The notes: a model not told the origin generated them from the letters alone. DNA of 64,000 nucleotides from Manduca sexta (GCF_014839805.1 NC_051126.1:4410609-4474608), one strand, 5' to 3'. Counted from the stretch's first letter, positions 11,633 to 23,941 are shown. Numbers and translations: made by a program.

Positions 11633-11885
11633 TGATTGCCTCGGTGTCGTAGTTGTACTGCATGAGCGGTACGGCAGCTCTCTGAAGTCCTGGGGTCGAA
11701 CCTCGGGTCGGGCAGTGATATTTGGGTTTTTTTGTTCAGTTTGCCCGGAGTTTAGAATTGTGCCCATTTGGTGATAGGCTTGCCCTCTATCACATCATGG
11801 GACGGAGCGAATTTGGCGAAATGTGGATGCTTTGATTGCGCTTCTGCATATCCCTTCGGGGATAAATGCGTGATGTGTGGGTGTA
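11633..11885 (+). mobile_element. tRNA-derived SINE, copy 2, near full length
   Basis: Head GCCTCGGTGTCGTAGTTG with box-B-like GGGGTCGAACCTC, then GGTCGGGCAGTGATATTTGG, TGATAGGCTTGCCCTCTATC, ACATCATGGGACGGA and the tail CCCTTCGGGGATAAATGCG. The same order of words recurs at 35768-36000 and, shortened, at 45595-45765. Pol III-type promoter boxes are expected to be inert here. Confidence 0.8.
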
Positions 11886-12514
11886 CAAATTTATATCCAT
11901 TCATTTCCAGGTGTCATGTGGTGTATAGAGGCTTCGGATGTACTTGTCTTGTTTATAAGTTGCCTACTAATTTGGAACTCATCGAATGTTGTACGTACTT
12001 TTTATATGTTTAGTATTATTATTAAAACTGGGTTTGAAATACTCAGAAGTATGGAAAAACACACTATCGTGATAGAGCATCATTATAACCATTAGACTAC
12101 GGCTATTAAGTCGTAATTTGTTATTATAACAAAGAAGTATTTATCATTTATATTACTAAAACATAATAATTGGTTACTTACTTTGCCAATAATTAATTTG
12201 TAGGCGTTATTGAAAACGTACGTACGTACTAAGCATTTTTTTGCTTTTACTTGCAACAAACATCCAGACACTTTCATAATTTTTTACATTTAGAATACTA
12301 GGGAGGTACAAATTTTTTTGAAATTGTTAGCTAAGCTAAGTAAATACACGAATAAATATTCAATTTAAATATTTCATTTATTGAGAAATCGGCCCAAAAA
12401 ATTTGTGTATATAAACATAAAAACATGCATTGGAAAGAAGGTAACATTGCATGTCTTTTAACATTTATTAAGGTGTATATAAAGATCACTTGCAACATAA
12501 ATAAAAAATATACA
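11886..12514. other. Intergenic, nothing recognised
   Basis: AT-rich with no exon or RNA gene seen. The left edge of the tandem duplication lies near 12450, judged by similarity to sequence near 23760. Confidence 0.4.
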
Positions 12515-12595
12515 ATGTGTGTTAGCGAAATGTGGATGTATTACAACTCCGCCTACCTTTGAAAAGGGGAAAAAGGCGGGCAGCTATGTATGCAT
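12515..12595 (+). repeat. SINE tail fragment, duplicated partner of 23808-23880
   Basis: GCGAAATGTGGATGT, then a CTCCGCCTAC-like word and GGGGAAAAAGGCG, as in the 3' part of the SINE at 45595-45765. The copy downstream of the reductase pseudogene is nearly identical, so it was present before the block was duplicated. Confidence 0.6.
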
Positions 12596-12660
12596 GTAAA
12601 GAATATTTTTATATAAACTTATAAAAAGCGAACACATATTTTTATTGAAATCAAAAAAGT

Positions 12661-13668
12661 TTAGATTTTGATAACAGCTTTGCCGAAGTTTTTACCAGCC
12701 AACATGCCAACAAAAGCATCATATAGATTTTCGAAACCTTCGGAGATGTGTTCGCGCGCCTTCATTTTGCCGGATTTGATCCAGTCAGTAAGTTGAGCGA
12801 ATGCCTCAGGCCATCTTCCGTCCCAACGCCACACAAGGAACCCTTCCATTTTCAACTGCTTGAACACCATGGCTGGTTGCACTACTGTGGCCTTCGGCAT
12901 CTGAGCAGGATCCTCATTGTACGAGCTGATGCTTCCACATACAGAAATTCTCCCCAAGACATTCATCTGACCTAATATCTGACTACTAATTTCTCCTCCG
13001 ACATTATCAAAATAGCAATCAACTCCGTTCGGAGCCGCTTGTTTAAGAGCTTCAGTTACATTTACGGTTTTGTAGTTAAATGCTTTGTCGAAACCAAGGT
13101 CTTGTTCAAGCCATTGCACCTTATCGTCAGAACCAGCAAATCCGATTACTTTACAACCTTTAATCTTTGCGATTTGTCCAACCAACGAACCGACCGCACC
13201 TGCAGCGCCAGTCACCACGACAGTTTCTCCAGGCTTCGGCTTACAAATTTCTAAGAATCCGAAGTACGCGGTCACACCAGGCATTCCTATAGCTCCGACA
13301 GCCAGGGATTCAGGAAGGCCTTGCATATCGGGCATTTTGTAGATACTTTGTCCGGGAGCCGTAGGCAAGCTGGGATTAACGATACAGTAATCACACCATC
13401 CTTTGTGAGTGACTACTTTCGTGCCGACAGGATAGTTTGGGTCTTTGCTCTCTTCTACTTTTCCTACTTGAAAACTGAACTGGTCGTAAGGAATTTTGTT
13501 AAACCTGTTGTAGGCCCGCAGGTAGGGGTCCACACTGACCCACTCGGCTTTGATAAGTATTTCGCCGTCCTTCAGCGGTGGTAGTTCATATTCCTCTATT
13601 TCGAAGTCATCACGTTTCGGTACACCATCGAAGTATTTCTTGACGACGTATTTACGCGCTTTCACCAT
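12661..13668 (-). CDS. Prostaglandin reductase 1-like (copy B), 335 aa
   Basis: Single coding exon, full family length, same MDR/PTGR1 branch as copy A. Motifs: AEWVSVDPYLRAYN in the GroES-like half, VTGAAGAVGSLVGQIAKIKG in the Rossmann half, CYFDNVGGEISSQIL, and the C-terminal GKAVIKI. The expected reaction is NADPH-dependent reduction of alpha,beta-unsaturated ketones or aldehydes in the cytosol. On the minus strand an acceptor (CTTGTTACAG) ends 29 bases before the ATG, so the mRNA has a spliced 5' leader. The best candidate first exon is near 19359-19470, about 5.7 kb away. AATAAA lies about 15 bases after the stop (12646-12641, minus). It is the intact partner of pseudogene C in the tandem duplication. 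Confidence 0.93.
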   Translation of the reverse strand: MVKARKYVVKKYFDGVPKRDDFEIEEYELPPLKDGEILIKAEWVSVDPYLRAYNRFNKIPYDQFSFQVGKVEESKDPNYPVGTKVVTHKGWCDYCIVNPSLPTAPGQSIYKMPDMQGLPESLAVGAIGMPGVTAYFGFLEICKPKPGETVVVTGAAGAVGSLVGQIAKIKGCKVIGFAGSDDKVQWLEQDLGFDKAFNYKTVNVTEALKQAAPNGVDCYFDNVGGEISSQILGQMNVLGRISVCGSISSYNEDPAQMPKATVVQPAMVFKQLKMEGFLVWRWDGRWPEAFAQLTDWIKSGKMKAREHISEGFENLYDAFVGMLAGKNFGKAVIKI

Positions 13669-15960
13669 ATTGGATGACGATATTTACACAGATCTGTAAC
13701 AAGACACATTAAAAGTTATTTTAAGCTATCGTCCTTTTATATCCAAAGAGATAACATCATTATCTTTCCAATCCTACGTTCAGTAGCAATTTTACGTTCA
13801 GTGATAAACTTGTTTTTATTTTGGAAGTAGGTGTTGATCGTGGCTTCACACGGGTTATAGCTCCTTGCCAGATAAAATCCCTCTTTGTACTTTTTACCTT
13901 TATATCTACTATCTAAGTGCTAAATTCATCCAAATCCGTTCAGCTGTATTCAGTCTTCCAAACACCTTCACAAATGTTTGCATTTATTATATTAGTAAGA
14001 GGTGACTGATATAAGATAATTTCCTTATATCTATAAATTAACAAATCATCTATCACGTTAAACGTTCTAGTACCTCTAATCTTTTGGAGTATTTGGTAGC
14101 ACAGCCTGTTGACTGTGATGTTCAAGTAATGTTTGCGCGTCTAAACCTTATGTGGCATCTTCTGATGCACCTCATGATACGAATATCGGTACAATTTATT
14201 AACCTTTATTAAGGACATCACTAGTTTATTTAAATATTCCTAATGTTACGTAGTTGCAGACAACTTGAGGTTAATACCTACAAGTGATGAGGAATGATTT
14301 GCATTCCTGACTGAAAAAATAAAATCAGACTTAAATCACCTTATGGAATGGTGTTACCTAAATAAATGTCTTGAAATACTTTAAAACATTCAATTTACTG
14401 TAATAAGAAATCTAATTCACGCTAATTACAATATTGCTGGTAGTTTATTAAGGGAGTAGGTTCGCGAATTTGGAGTTTATATTATTAAAAAATATTTTTT
14501 ACTACTCATATTGACGAAATGCTTAGTGCACCAGTTATTAATTCACTTGAATTTGTGCCTCGCAATGGTAAGAAATTTAAACAAATCTCAACTACAATTT
14601 TACTTTACAATTTCTACGTAAGGAGTAAACTAGAGTATTGTTGTGTAGTAGTAGTAGTAGTAGTAGCCGTGTAGTTTGCTCGTCCAGTAATAAAACTAGC
14701 GTACCTAGTTTCATACCAAACTTAACAACATATTATCATTAAATTACTTCAATATAGTCTCTAAATTTTAGAAGAAATTATCCAGTCTAAGGTAAATAAC
14801 AATAGTCAAATTACCAGTGGCTAAGGATGTAATTTTTCAAAAGATAACACAAGGCAAAAATAAATTACCTTAGTTAACATATCGCGGCGAATTTAACAGA
14901 AAATAAAAATTAACACAAACGTAAATAAACCTAAAGGGAAACAGGTAGGAATCGAATTGTATAGACGCTTCGCCACTGCAAACCGCTAAGATCGTTTCCC
15001 GACCTAAAATTCTAACTCATCACATAAAAGGTACCACTACTTTTAAAAACTCAAGGAAATTGGCATAATTTGATTACTAGAATGACTTCAATGTATGCTC
15101 GATTGGAATCTAAGATTTATCTATCATTCTATTATTCTACGCTGATAATATTCAAAATCCATTCCGTAATCAATTTAAATTTAATATTTCCCTAGTAATA
15201 ACATGATGCTACGATTCTATTATAATATACCCAAATCTGTTCCACTTTTTATTTTACTTCACTAGTGTGTAATGAACATTTTGTTATTATAGTCAAATTT
15301 ATTTAAAAACAATTGTTCAAATCCCAAGATAATGTACCTAGATTACACGGTACACTTACATACTTTTGTCAATAAGCGTATATGCACCGTTTCAAGTGGT
15401 TTCTCTTTTTTTTATAGATTTAATTCGCTTTTCAATTATTATCTTTTTTCTTTAGTCAGCTAAGCAGCCACAAAGAGTTCTTTGCACTGATTTGTTATTC
15501 AATTTAAACATACATTATGCATCATACATTATATTAATTTATTTTTAACACAAATTAATCTAGGTATAATAAAACAAGCTTTAATCTATAATGTAAAGGT
15601 CAATTGTGTAATATATGGTACTATAATTAATATCATATTTTCTGCATATATTATCGAAGGGGAGAGCCTGACGTTTGAGCAATTTGGAACAATTTGGCGG
15701 GTAGAGCCAAGAGCGAGAGCAACATACCTATATTATGACTATGTAAATTACTTAGCACTATTTATATTAGAAACGTGGACATTCTAATTTATAATGGAGT
15801 ATTTCCGCGCTTCAATCGTATTTCGACGAATCCAAGGTCGCCTAAATATATATTTTTTTATTCCTATTGTAACGTGTGTAGTGTTTACAATTTTTCGTTC
15901 GTGTTTATTTAAGAGACTTTGAGACTGATATCTAATCCATAATCATGATCAAATTTTGTT
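13669..15960. other. Presumed 5' intron of reductase copy B, left part
   Basis: The first roughly 250 bases (GATCTGTAAC, CCAAAGAGATAA, CGTTCAGT-like words) match the flank of pseudogene C at 24957-25165. The stretch 15765-15905, with ATCGTATTTCG and AACGTGTGTAGTG words, matches 26020-26190. Both are remains of the tandem duplication. Otherwise AT-rich, with a short GTA run at 14645-14668. Confidence 0.5.
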
Positions 15961-15964
15961 CTAG

Positions 15965-18464
15965 GTGACTATTTTAAATGAGATTAACCATCTCGGGCCA
16001 GATGGATTTCAATGTTTGATGGTGACAAACTTTGACTGTCACTTAGTATTTTAATGGGTACGCGTATTCAAACGGTCTTAGTTTTAAAATCGAGTTCTGA
16101 CCAGGCGTTCTTTGGGTGAAATTGTTTTATCAAGGTGGTATAAAAAAAAACTCTAGTGCGTCGATGACTTAACATTTTGACTTGACCTACCCTAAAGTCA
16201 TTTTCTGTTAGTATCGCTTTGTATACATTAACCCGCGTTATCATCCCCAGAGGTCACCACTGAGCGAGTATCTATTCTTGCCGTGGCTCGGAATGACATT
16301 GCGGGGGCTGTTTCTGCGACAGGCGCCGACTGCCGGAGCCTTGCTGTACACCACGGCGGTGGTTAGCGGTGAAATCAACCCACTGTTTTTGACGGCATTC
16401 TCTTTTCTCTTTCGTAAGTATTGTTATAGTAGAAGGAGAAATGGAGATGATGAGTCACCATTAATAATTATCTTTCTTATTTTTTTATGTATAAATGCAA
16501 AAGTAATAAAACGATGACTCACTTTTCACGTTCGATATTAATAAATGATTCTAAACGCTATTTTTTGAAAGGAACCAATCAAAAATAGAGAAATAGTATT
16601 TTTTTTTACTTACGTAAGTACATCTGGTCTCATTATCTTATTGCCAGATTACGAATAGTGTGTGGTTATATGAGTTTATATAAACTAGGACAGATAAGTA
16701 TAGGTAACTGTCCGTGAGGTTTAACTATCTTTCGGAGGGTCGAATATGCAATTTTCATTTGTGCGTTATTGTCAACGATTATAATAATTTATGCAGTGTG
16801 TTATTTTTATTGCTTTTCGTAAAATCGAATGTAAAAATAGTGAACATAATTGTAGTTGAAAATATAAAATGTACCTAGTATTTTTTTTTAAATTACATAA
16901 CTAATACTCATTGTTAAAATAAAACATTTCGCCGGAAGCACTCACTAGAGTTATCTTTCCTTGATCTCATTTAAGTATTAAAAGTTTTAGATATTGAAAC
17001 AGCAGTTACAGTTCGCGTAACTTTTACTGTGGAGTTGAGATACCAAACTAGTTATATGTTAGTAAGTTATTGAGACCTGCCGTTACAGATCATTTACTTT
17101 AATTGATTTACTGATCTGTGGTTAGATCTCGATCGAAATTAGCAGTTCGTTGATAATACAACGTGCAGTATTATTTATACAAATTGATTCCTTTCTAACC
17201 GAATTTCGGCCACGACAGCCAATCTCAACGTAAATCAGCCAAGTACGCTGAATATATTATAGTACATCAGTTTGTGTGCAATAAACATGCGCTCTCTGTT
17301 CCTTCACTCTCACAATCCATTGAGAGAGTAATCCGACATGACCGGAGAGAGATTAGCCGTAGGACCTATGGCTTTACGTGCATTTTGCTGTTTAGGTGTA
17401 CAAATATAGCTCTGCCAGTGATCTTTCCACCTACTAGGTTGTTTATTCTGAACCCATAAAACAATATAGTGTGTAATGACGACTCCATACATAATAAATG
17501 TTATTTTAGTAAGGTATTTGGTTTTTGTATTTGTGTTTGTTGTTTTTGTAGTTGTTAATAAGTACTTGTTGACCTGTGAAGCTGACCTTTGAGTATCGGG
17601 ATAAATGGAATATGTTTATATCAGGCAAATGTAATTTAAGAAAGAGTACAAAGATACCAATTATTGCTTTAAATTAATATAACCTCTCGACTTCTGTGAC
17701 CTGTTGACTTTACGAGGAAAATAAGAATTTATTATCACGATAAAACACCTGCTTGTTTTGTTTTTATTGCAGTTTTGGTCTGTTCTTGTTAAAATAAGAT
17801 AGTGTTATTTACTAAATTAAAATATAGAGAAGAACAACACTATTCTTCTCTCCTTAGTGTATAAAATGGTAAATTATAAATTGATGCTAAATTTATCTCA
17901 TAAAATTTGACTAATATTAATATTACGGTGGTTTTTTACTTTTACATGCTGAAATCAATGCCAATTGTTACGATCGTGGCAATCCAATTTTAATTTTAAT
18001 ATTTATTAATATTTTCCTACACAGTGCGAGCTAGCATGCGATTGGCTAAGTTATTATGATTGTAAGCAAGTATTTTTTTTGTTGTTTATAAGTACTCATT
18101 AATCTTTCCTACCTTGTCTCAAGGTAAACGACATCCGAAGCATCGTGTGTCTGACCGAAGCAAGTTGAACTTCTGTCATAATAAATGAGTTAACGTTAGT
18201 AGTAAAGCCACGCAGATCAGCAGCTCGCACTGTGTTGATAATCCAAACTGGCCCAGAAATGAGAGCCAGGGGAATATAAAATGTAAATAAATTGATCTGT
18301 TAGTGCTAGAAGCGCGGATGTGGTTGGAGGTGGCTCGTCTGGTGCGCGCGCGCTGGGATCGTCGAGAGCAAGCGGACCCGAGCCATGACTCGGAGTACGA
18401 ACTCGAGACTCTGTGGAGCAATGACGACGTGCAGAGCGTCGAAGTTCGCAATTACGTTTATTGA
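15965..18464 (+). pseudogene. Short-chain dehydrogenase (retinol dehydrogenase-like) remnant or partial gene
   Basis: Three pieces on the plus strand lie within the presumed 5' intron of reductase B. Piece 1 (15965-16160), after an acceptor, reads PDGFQCLMVTNF, similar to the DGF-x(5)-N-x-(F/Y)-G region of SDR/RDH enzymes. It then breaks with stops, and LKSS reappears in another frame. Piece 2 (16251-16413) has good splice sites and reads LRGLFLRQAPTAGALLYTTA, like the 'RTPxxGAQTxLY' segment of RDHs. Piece 3 (18310-18464) is GC-rich, joins in phase (C|AA), reads EYELETLWSN like an SDR C-terminus, and ends RNYVY-stop. The YxxxK active site and the glycine-rich cofactor motif were not found. 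Decay of piece 1 favours a pseudogene, but pieces 2 and 3 are open and could belong to a live gene. The family call is inference. Confidence 0.35.
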
Positions 18465-19339
18465 TTTACATATTCTTTATTTAAATTTTGTATTGTTTTT
18501 ATATTGATTATTTTGTGCACGATTTGTTACGTAAAATATATTTTAAAGTAAATTGTTGTTTATTGATAACGATTGCGTGGATCACGATAACATTTGAGTA
18601 TGATAAAACGACACAAATAAGTATTAAAAAAAATTAAAGTACAATGTTTTCTTTAGTACATTAATTTTATACCTAAATACGAAAGTGCGTTTGTTGATGT
18701 TATTATTTGCAGCAGTGGTTCCATCTGTCGATTTCGAACAAAAGTTAGTCGTAAAATAATGATACGTAAAGAATAGATTGTATTGTACAATATGGCTATC
18801 TATATGTAGGTATTATGTACTCGTGGGTCGTTAACATTGGGAGAAAAATTATAACTCGACCGGCTTATATAGAGCCCGACAAGTGGTTTGTTGACGACTA
18901 TCTGTTACAATCAACAGTAAAATGAGTGTATCCGGACACTCATACTGTTCTACAGCGGTCTTTGTAATATTGAACTTGTCTCCTTCATGATATACGATTT
19001 TGGTTCGTAAGAATATTCACGTATAACGTTTTGTGGTGATTTTATTTTTACATTATCTCGAGATTCGAACACTCGCGGATAAAATACGATAATTGCTTAT
19101 CAACAGATTCTATACAAATTTTATTCGACACAAAAACTAATTATCGTCGTTTAAAGACTTTTGCTGTGTAAATTATCATAAACTATTTTATATAGATAAA
19201 TAAACACCCAAGCAACGCTATACACTAATCGACACAAATTCACTAACATTTTACCACTACAGTAATAAACACTTTTATCTAATCTGTAAGATGTTTTAGT
19301 GTCTACAAAAATACTACACCAAAACGTTCACTAAATATT

Positions 19340-19490
19340 TTTAAAATAAATTACGTACGTGAGTTTCCAATAGTCGAGCGATGACACCTATAATACGTCT
19401 TTCTCGCGTCCTGCGAATAATGGAATGAATACAGAGAACCGGCTTACGATACTCAAGCGAATTGATTATAGCGTCAGTGTTAATACTGCA
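19340..19490 (-). promoter_or_regulatory. Candidate non-coding first exon and promoter of reductase copy B
   Basis: On the minus strand this block holds TATCGTAAGCCGGTTCTCTG, then GCAGGACGCGAGAAAGACG, and ends CTCAC|GTACGT, a good splice donor (exon end at 19359). It is strongly similar to 31440-31610, which stands at the equivalent place upstream of pseudogene C. Both coding exons carry an acceptor about 30 bases before the ATG. Conservation of this block and its donor while the surrounding sequence has drifted suggests a 5' untranslated exon plus core promoter. It could instead be an unrelated repeat pair. Confidence 0.45.
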
Positions 19491-21050
19491 CGTACGTTAT
19501 CATTATGTAATTATGATAATTGTGGGAAGTAATTGTTTATTTTATTTATTTTTAAAGTACTTTTATGTTTGCGATATTGTCTTTTTAAATATTATATTAA
19601 TCATTTTGAAGCTTTTTCCATGTCAAAAAATCATTACAGATCAAGCATAGTTTCAATTATATTTATATTAGATTATTTCAATACAAATAAGTATGATGTC
19701 TTATCAAATATTAAAAAAAAAATTAATCACTGAACAATTGATTACCTAAATAGAAAGTCAGATTATAATACTTATTGACAATTCTTAGATGCAAAATATT
19801 TAAATAAATATTGTTTAGAGTCGTGGAGATTGAATAGAAAATTGATTGAGGTTCTATCCAAAGCATTGCTTTTTACACTTTTAGAAAACGTTTTTTTCGA
19901 AATTTATAATACATATGAAGAAAAAATTTAACATTATATTTTTACAAAATGGTTGTTTAATTTTTTTTTATGTGGATATTGTTTAATTATTGAAAATATC
20001 ATTTAACTTGTTGATACCGTCTATCACCTCGTAAAGTACACATTATTCTAATTACCACCCACACTTTTAGGTAGACAATTCAATAACGAATAATTTGGAT
20101 GTTTTAAATTTTTGAAAAGACCTATAATTATTATAAAATATGTAAATTATTCGTAAATATTTGCATATTCCCGCACGGTACTCATTCGCCATAAATGTAG
20201 GGAACGAATGTTCACAGTTGTTTACTTGGGAGAGAATCTTAATGAGCGGTTAGAGTTAACAATTAAATTCGAACTCATTCCAAATCTTTTAAGATGCATT
20301 TTTTAGTATTTTTTTATCCCATGTATGGTACCACAGGGTGTCAAACGTACAGTAAATTCTAAATTACTCCTTTCTGGGAAGTTTAGCAACAAAATTACGG
20401 GTTATCATACATTTATTTAAACGCTGATTCAATTCCTCTTCTGTAAGAAAAACTTGCATTTGCGCCTGGAATAAAATTGGCTTAAAAAAAATAAATCGTA
20501 TTGGATAATATTGATAATATTGCGAGTTATGAATATTGAGTAAAACGAATTTTATTTTATAGAAATAAATAATGGCTTATTCGCTTTAGTAATTCTACAA
20601 TGTCTTTTGTTTAATTAATTTACTAGGGAAATTTTCATTGCAAATAATGCTAATTATATAGGTATTCGTGTAAGGGCGGGGTGTCACCTTGTCAATGTTG
20701 AAAAACATTTTACTTTCCCAGATTTGTTTACAATAGATCCTGGATACCAAGTCTTATTGTTTGTGTCGTTGCTAAAATTATTTTGTTTTTCTTTTTTATA
20801 TGACCGCAATACTGTCGTGCTAAGCTCAAAAGCGGTATCTGAAAAAAAAAGGTAAATCTTGATTTTTATATCTTCAGATAACTTAAAGAAATACTCATAC
20901 AATGAACTTACCTAATTAAAGGTATCTTGTTTAGAACTTTTTAAAAAAAACCTTAAATGTGTTTCTCTATCTCAGTTTTACATACAAAACTCTAAAACTA
21001 TATTTACAAAACTTTATACCTCGAAATAAGGGTTCCTTGACATACCAGTT
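19491..21050. other. AT-rich stretch with no gene seen
   Basis: The first 220 bases still align with 31610-31830, including ATACAAATAAGTATG-like words, and belong to the duplicated block. The rest has no recognisable feature. Confidence 0.4.
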
Positions 21051-21079
21051 TTGCGCTTAGCACGGCAGAATAATGCTAG

Positions 21080-21415
21080 TCTATTCGAAATCGGATACAC
21101 AGGATTATACCAGAAGGTGGCACACTTGCGTGAGCGTGAACTCATTTACTCATTCCGGTGGCTCAGCGACTCAGTGAGTCTTGGCCTCCGAAACGAGAGT
21201 CTTGCATCTGTTTGTGCCCAGCGCCAGCTCTCGCCAGTAACTAGCTTTAAGTTGCCGGTCACCTTCCACCATATCGCTCCAGCAGTGTCTGGGCCGTCCC
21301 CCAAGCCGGCGACCTGTTGGTCGACTCACATATGCACCCTTTATTTTCCGATCTGCTATGCTCTCAAGATGGCCAAACCAGTGTAGACGGTGAGTTTTAA
21401 TCTCGTTGCAAATAT
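21080..21415 (-). mobile_element. C-terminal fragment of a LINE ORF
   Basis: Minus-strand translation from about 21408 reads THRLHWFGHLESIADRKIKG, then RLGGRPRHCWSDMVEGDRQL and SYWRELALGTNRCK before a stop. This matches the 'RLxWFGHxxR...GRPxxRW' end shared by many LINE proteins. The reverse transcriptase domain itself is missing, so it is a dead 3' fragment. Confidence 0.8.
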
Positions 21416-21839
21416 TCGTGAATATGAAATGAATAAAATAAAACGGAAATATATTTCTACATAAGGGGTCACGCAGATACTGTTAAATTGTTTATCAAAA
21501 ACAGAACTGACTGATAAATGCTCAGTTAAAAATAAAACGTTGCAAGTCTTTATTGTCTTTTCTTCGTATTCAACTATTACAAAGTCATCACATTTCAGCT
21601 AACCTTTTTCACGATTTCACCATACTGAGCAATCGTTTTAGCAAAACTATAACAGGATAAAGTAAGAATTTACTAAACATATCGCCTTATCGCCTCACGA
21701 ATTTTCATTTAAAATATTGGCCTGTACGCTTTAATTAATCAATCGCCTTTAAATCTTGTGATAAAATTGTTTTTATCCGATTACACATTCGATATGTTTT
21801 CCATTCCATACATTACTATTTCATAAATCAAAGTACCTT

Positions 21840-22400
21840 TTGGACAATTGCCAACGGCGTTATCCTATTATTACATCCTGTCTTCGCTTCATTGAGGCAC
21901 GCTACGTTCCGTTTGACGCAGATGCAGGTAATAGGGCCCATCAGGGGTCAGAGGCAGCTGGTAGGGGGCTGTCTGTCGTTAGTGTTCATTGCCAGTTTTT
22001 AGTCTACGTTATTGTGATCCTCGGGGTGCACAGCAGAGAGGGTCGTAATCCTCACACTGCTGTTGATACCGAGGGCGTCTGTCAGTGCGCGTGGGCTTTA
22101 AAGCTCACCCGCACAAAAAGAGCCAGGCTGCAAAAAGGGGCATCGTCATGGGGCGGTTGTAGACGACAACTAGATACTTTCCGTCAGAGGAACCCGCACC
22201 CGTCCTTAATTCGGCAAAGATAGCCATTGCGGAGGTTTAGTTGGTATTACCGTACATTGGCTGTATTTAGTGTAAGGGCTTCGGTCTGGCGTTTTCCCGA
22301 CGTTTTCTATCTCTGGGCGGCTCAACGCCAGGTCAAAAGGTCAGCGATTACAGACTGGGCAGTAGTAGTAAATAATTTTCTTCACGAAACCAAAAAAGGA
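21840..22400. repeat. GC-richer block, probably transposon-derived
   Basis: About 560 bases with clearly higher GC than both sides, a sharp change typical of an inserted element. A frame of 127 codons on the plus strand has no recognisable motif. It could be untranslated sequence of a LINE; the class is undetermined. Confidence 0.35.
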
Positions 22401-22744
22401 CTTTTTATGTGGTAGTAAGGTGTTGTGGAGAGATGACGATAAAATGGTTTGTAACACTATCAATAACAGTCGATAATAATTGGCAATTCATTCATACACT
22501 AACGTGTACTAATACTGATTGTATTGACTTATTACGACACACTGGTGCAATAATTGTTAAGATTATTTCGTGAGAAATTAACGAAAAATGTTTTTAAAAG
22601 AAAACTATCAGCTGCTCACTCATTATTTATATCGACTGCTGCATGCATCGCTGTTAATTGAAATGAAAAAAAAATGACAAAAATTGCAATTTTTTTAACA
22701 AAACTGATAGAATTAAGTTATGAAAAAATATATACATTCAGACC

Positions 22745-22970
22745 TATTCGCGAAAATACTTCGGCTTAGTTTATTGTGAGGGTTTCGCTTACAGTAGGAT
22801 AAGTGATACCTATTACCAAACAGTGCATTTGTCATTCATGGGAGACCTGTCGAGCATTTGAACTCTCGCGGGACAGCATGCGAGTTTGACAATGTGCCAA
22901 TCATTCGGAAACGTCCCGGAAGTTGATTGCTATTTGAGTTTGTTTCTTATCGCTTCCGGTTGACTTCGTA
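22745..22970 (-). pseudogene. Decayed copy of the neprilysin terminal exon
   Basis: On the minus strand it aligns with the last exon of the neprilysin gene (33598-33422). [13 protein letters not shown] then REFKC are kept, followed by a premature TGA where the functional copy reads PMNPTDKC; upstream there is an in-frame TAG. The shared 3' flank (GCTTACAGTAG, ACCAAACAGTGCATTTGTCA on plus) also matches. Similarity fades near 22970, inside the exon, and no other neprilysin exon follows. It marks the right edge of the first copy of the roughly 11 kb tandem duplication. It is non-functional. Confidence 0.82.
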
Positions 22971-23549
22971 TAAAACGTCGAAAACATTAGTAGATTAAGT
23001 ACATTTTATTTATAAATTTTAGGATTACCGTTTCAAGCTATATATTGCATTCAATATTTAAAATTTAAATGTTGCCAAGATTACAAACAATTTTGCTGCA
23101 AATAGTATGCAAGTACTTATCGAGTAATCTATAAATTTACCATATACTACACCGAGCGCCATCTACCATCTATGTTCGTCATTAACTTTACTTACTATCG
23201 ATTACCAACTTTGCCTACAATTCTTTCGTAGGGGCAATTCGGAAAGCAGATAAATTAACAAATATTTATTGGTTTTTAGATTTCCATAATAGTTTTGCGT
23301 AAGAGAAAAGAAAAGACGACGCGTCATTATCAGCTTAGAATACATATGTGCTTCATAGATTTAAAGATGATTCAGGTATGTAATTGTAGATTTTGTTTAA
23401 AAAATAATATGTCTCCATAAATGGATTAAACTCCACCAGGCTTAACTGATAGTGTTTAAATGTTATTGAATCTCTTTAGATTCAATAAAACTCATGATAC
23501 TTACGATACGATGATACTACGATTCAATATAATATTGATAAGTAAGTAT
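22971..23549. other. Duplication junction zone, no gene seen
   Basis: AT-rich sequence between the truncated neprilysin exon and the 3' flank of reductase pseudogene C. The junction of the two duplication units should lie between about 22970 and 23760. Confidence 0.4.
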
Positions 23550-23680
23550 CACAGGGGCCGTACCTAAGATGTCTTTCTATAATTGATAACGCTAATAGAA
23601 AACAGAAAAATGTATGGGAATATGTTATTTTTATACATAACGTTAGTGTTAACGATTGATTGTATACAGCTCTATGTCAA
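23550..23680 (+). mobile_element. MITE fragment related to 7170-7600
   Basis: GGGGCCGTACCTAAGATGTC, followed by GATAACGCTAATAGAAAACA and TAACGTTAGTGTTAACG. The order of words resembles the left end of the 7170-7600 element and the fragment at 37768-37850. Confidence 0.45.
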
Positions 23681-23807
23681 AAATGTAAAATAAAATTCCA
23701 TAAATAATGTTTTATCATTTATTCGTGATTTAATAGTATTGCGGAAGTGATCCTACTCAGAGACCAAGATATTATTCCAACATAAGTAAAAAATTACAAT
23801 GTATGTT

Positions 23808-23880
23808 GGCGAAATGTGGATGTGTTACACCTCCGCGTACTCTTGAAACGGGAAAAAGGCCGTTGTGTGTATGTAAATAA
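23808..23880 (+). repeat. SINE tail fragment, duplicated partner of 12515-12595
   Basis: GCGAAATGTGGATGTGTTAC and ACGGGAAAAAGGC match the fragment downstream of reductase copy B, at the same distance from the stop codon. Confidence 0.6.
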
Positions 23881-23941
23881 AAAATAATTTAAATAAATTA
23901 ATTATGTATAAAGCGAAAATTTTTATTGAAATCAAAAAAGT

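Noticed and set aside
21840..22223. 127-codon plus-strand frame
   Set aside because: No motif, low-complexity charged composition, and it lies in a GC-rich repeat-like block where long frames arise by chance.
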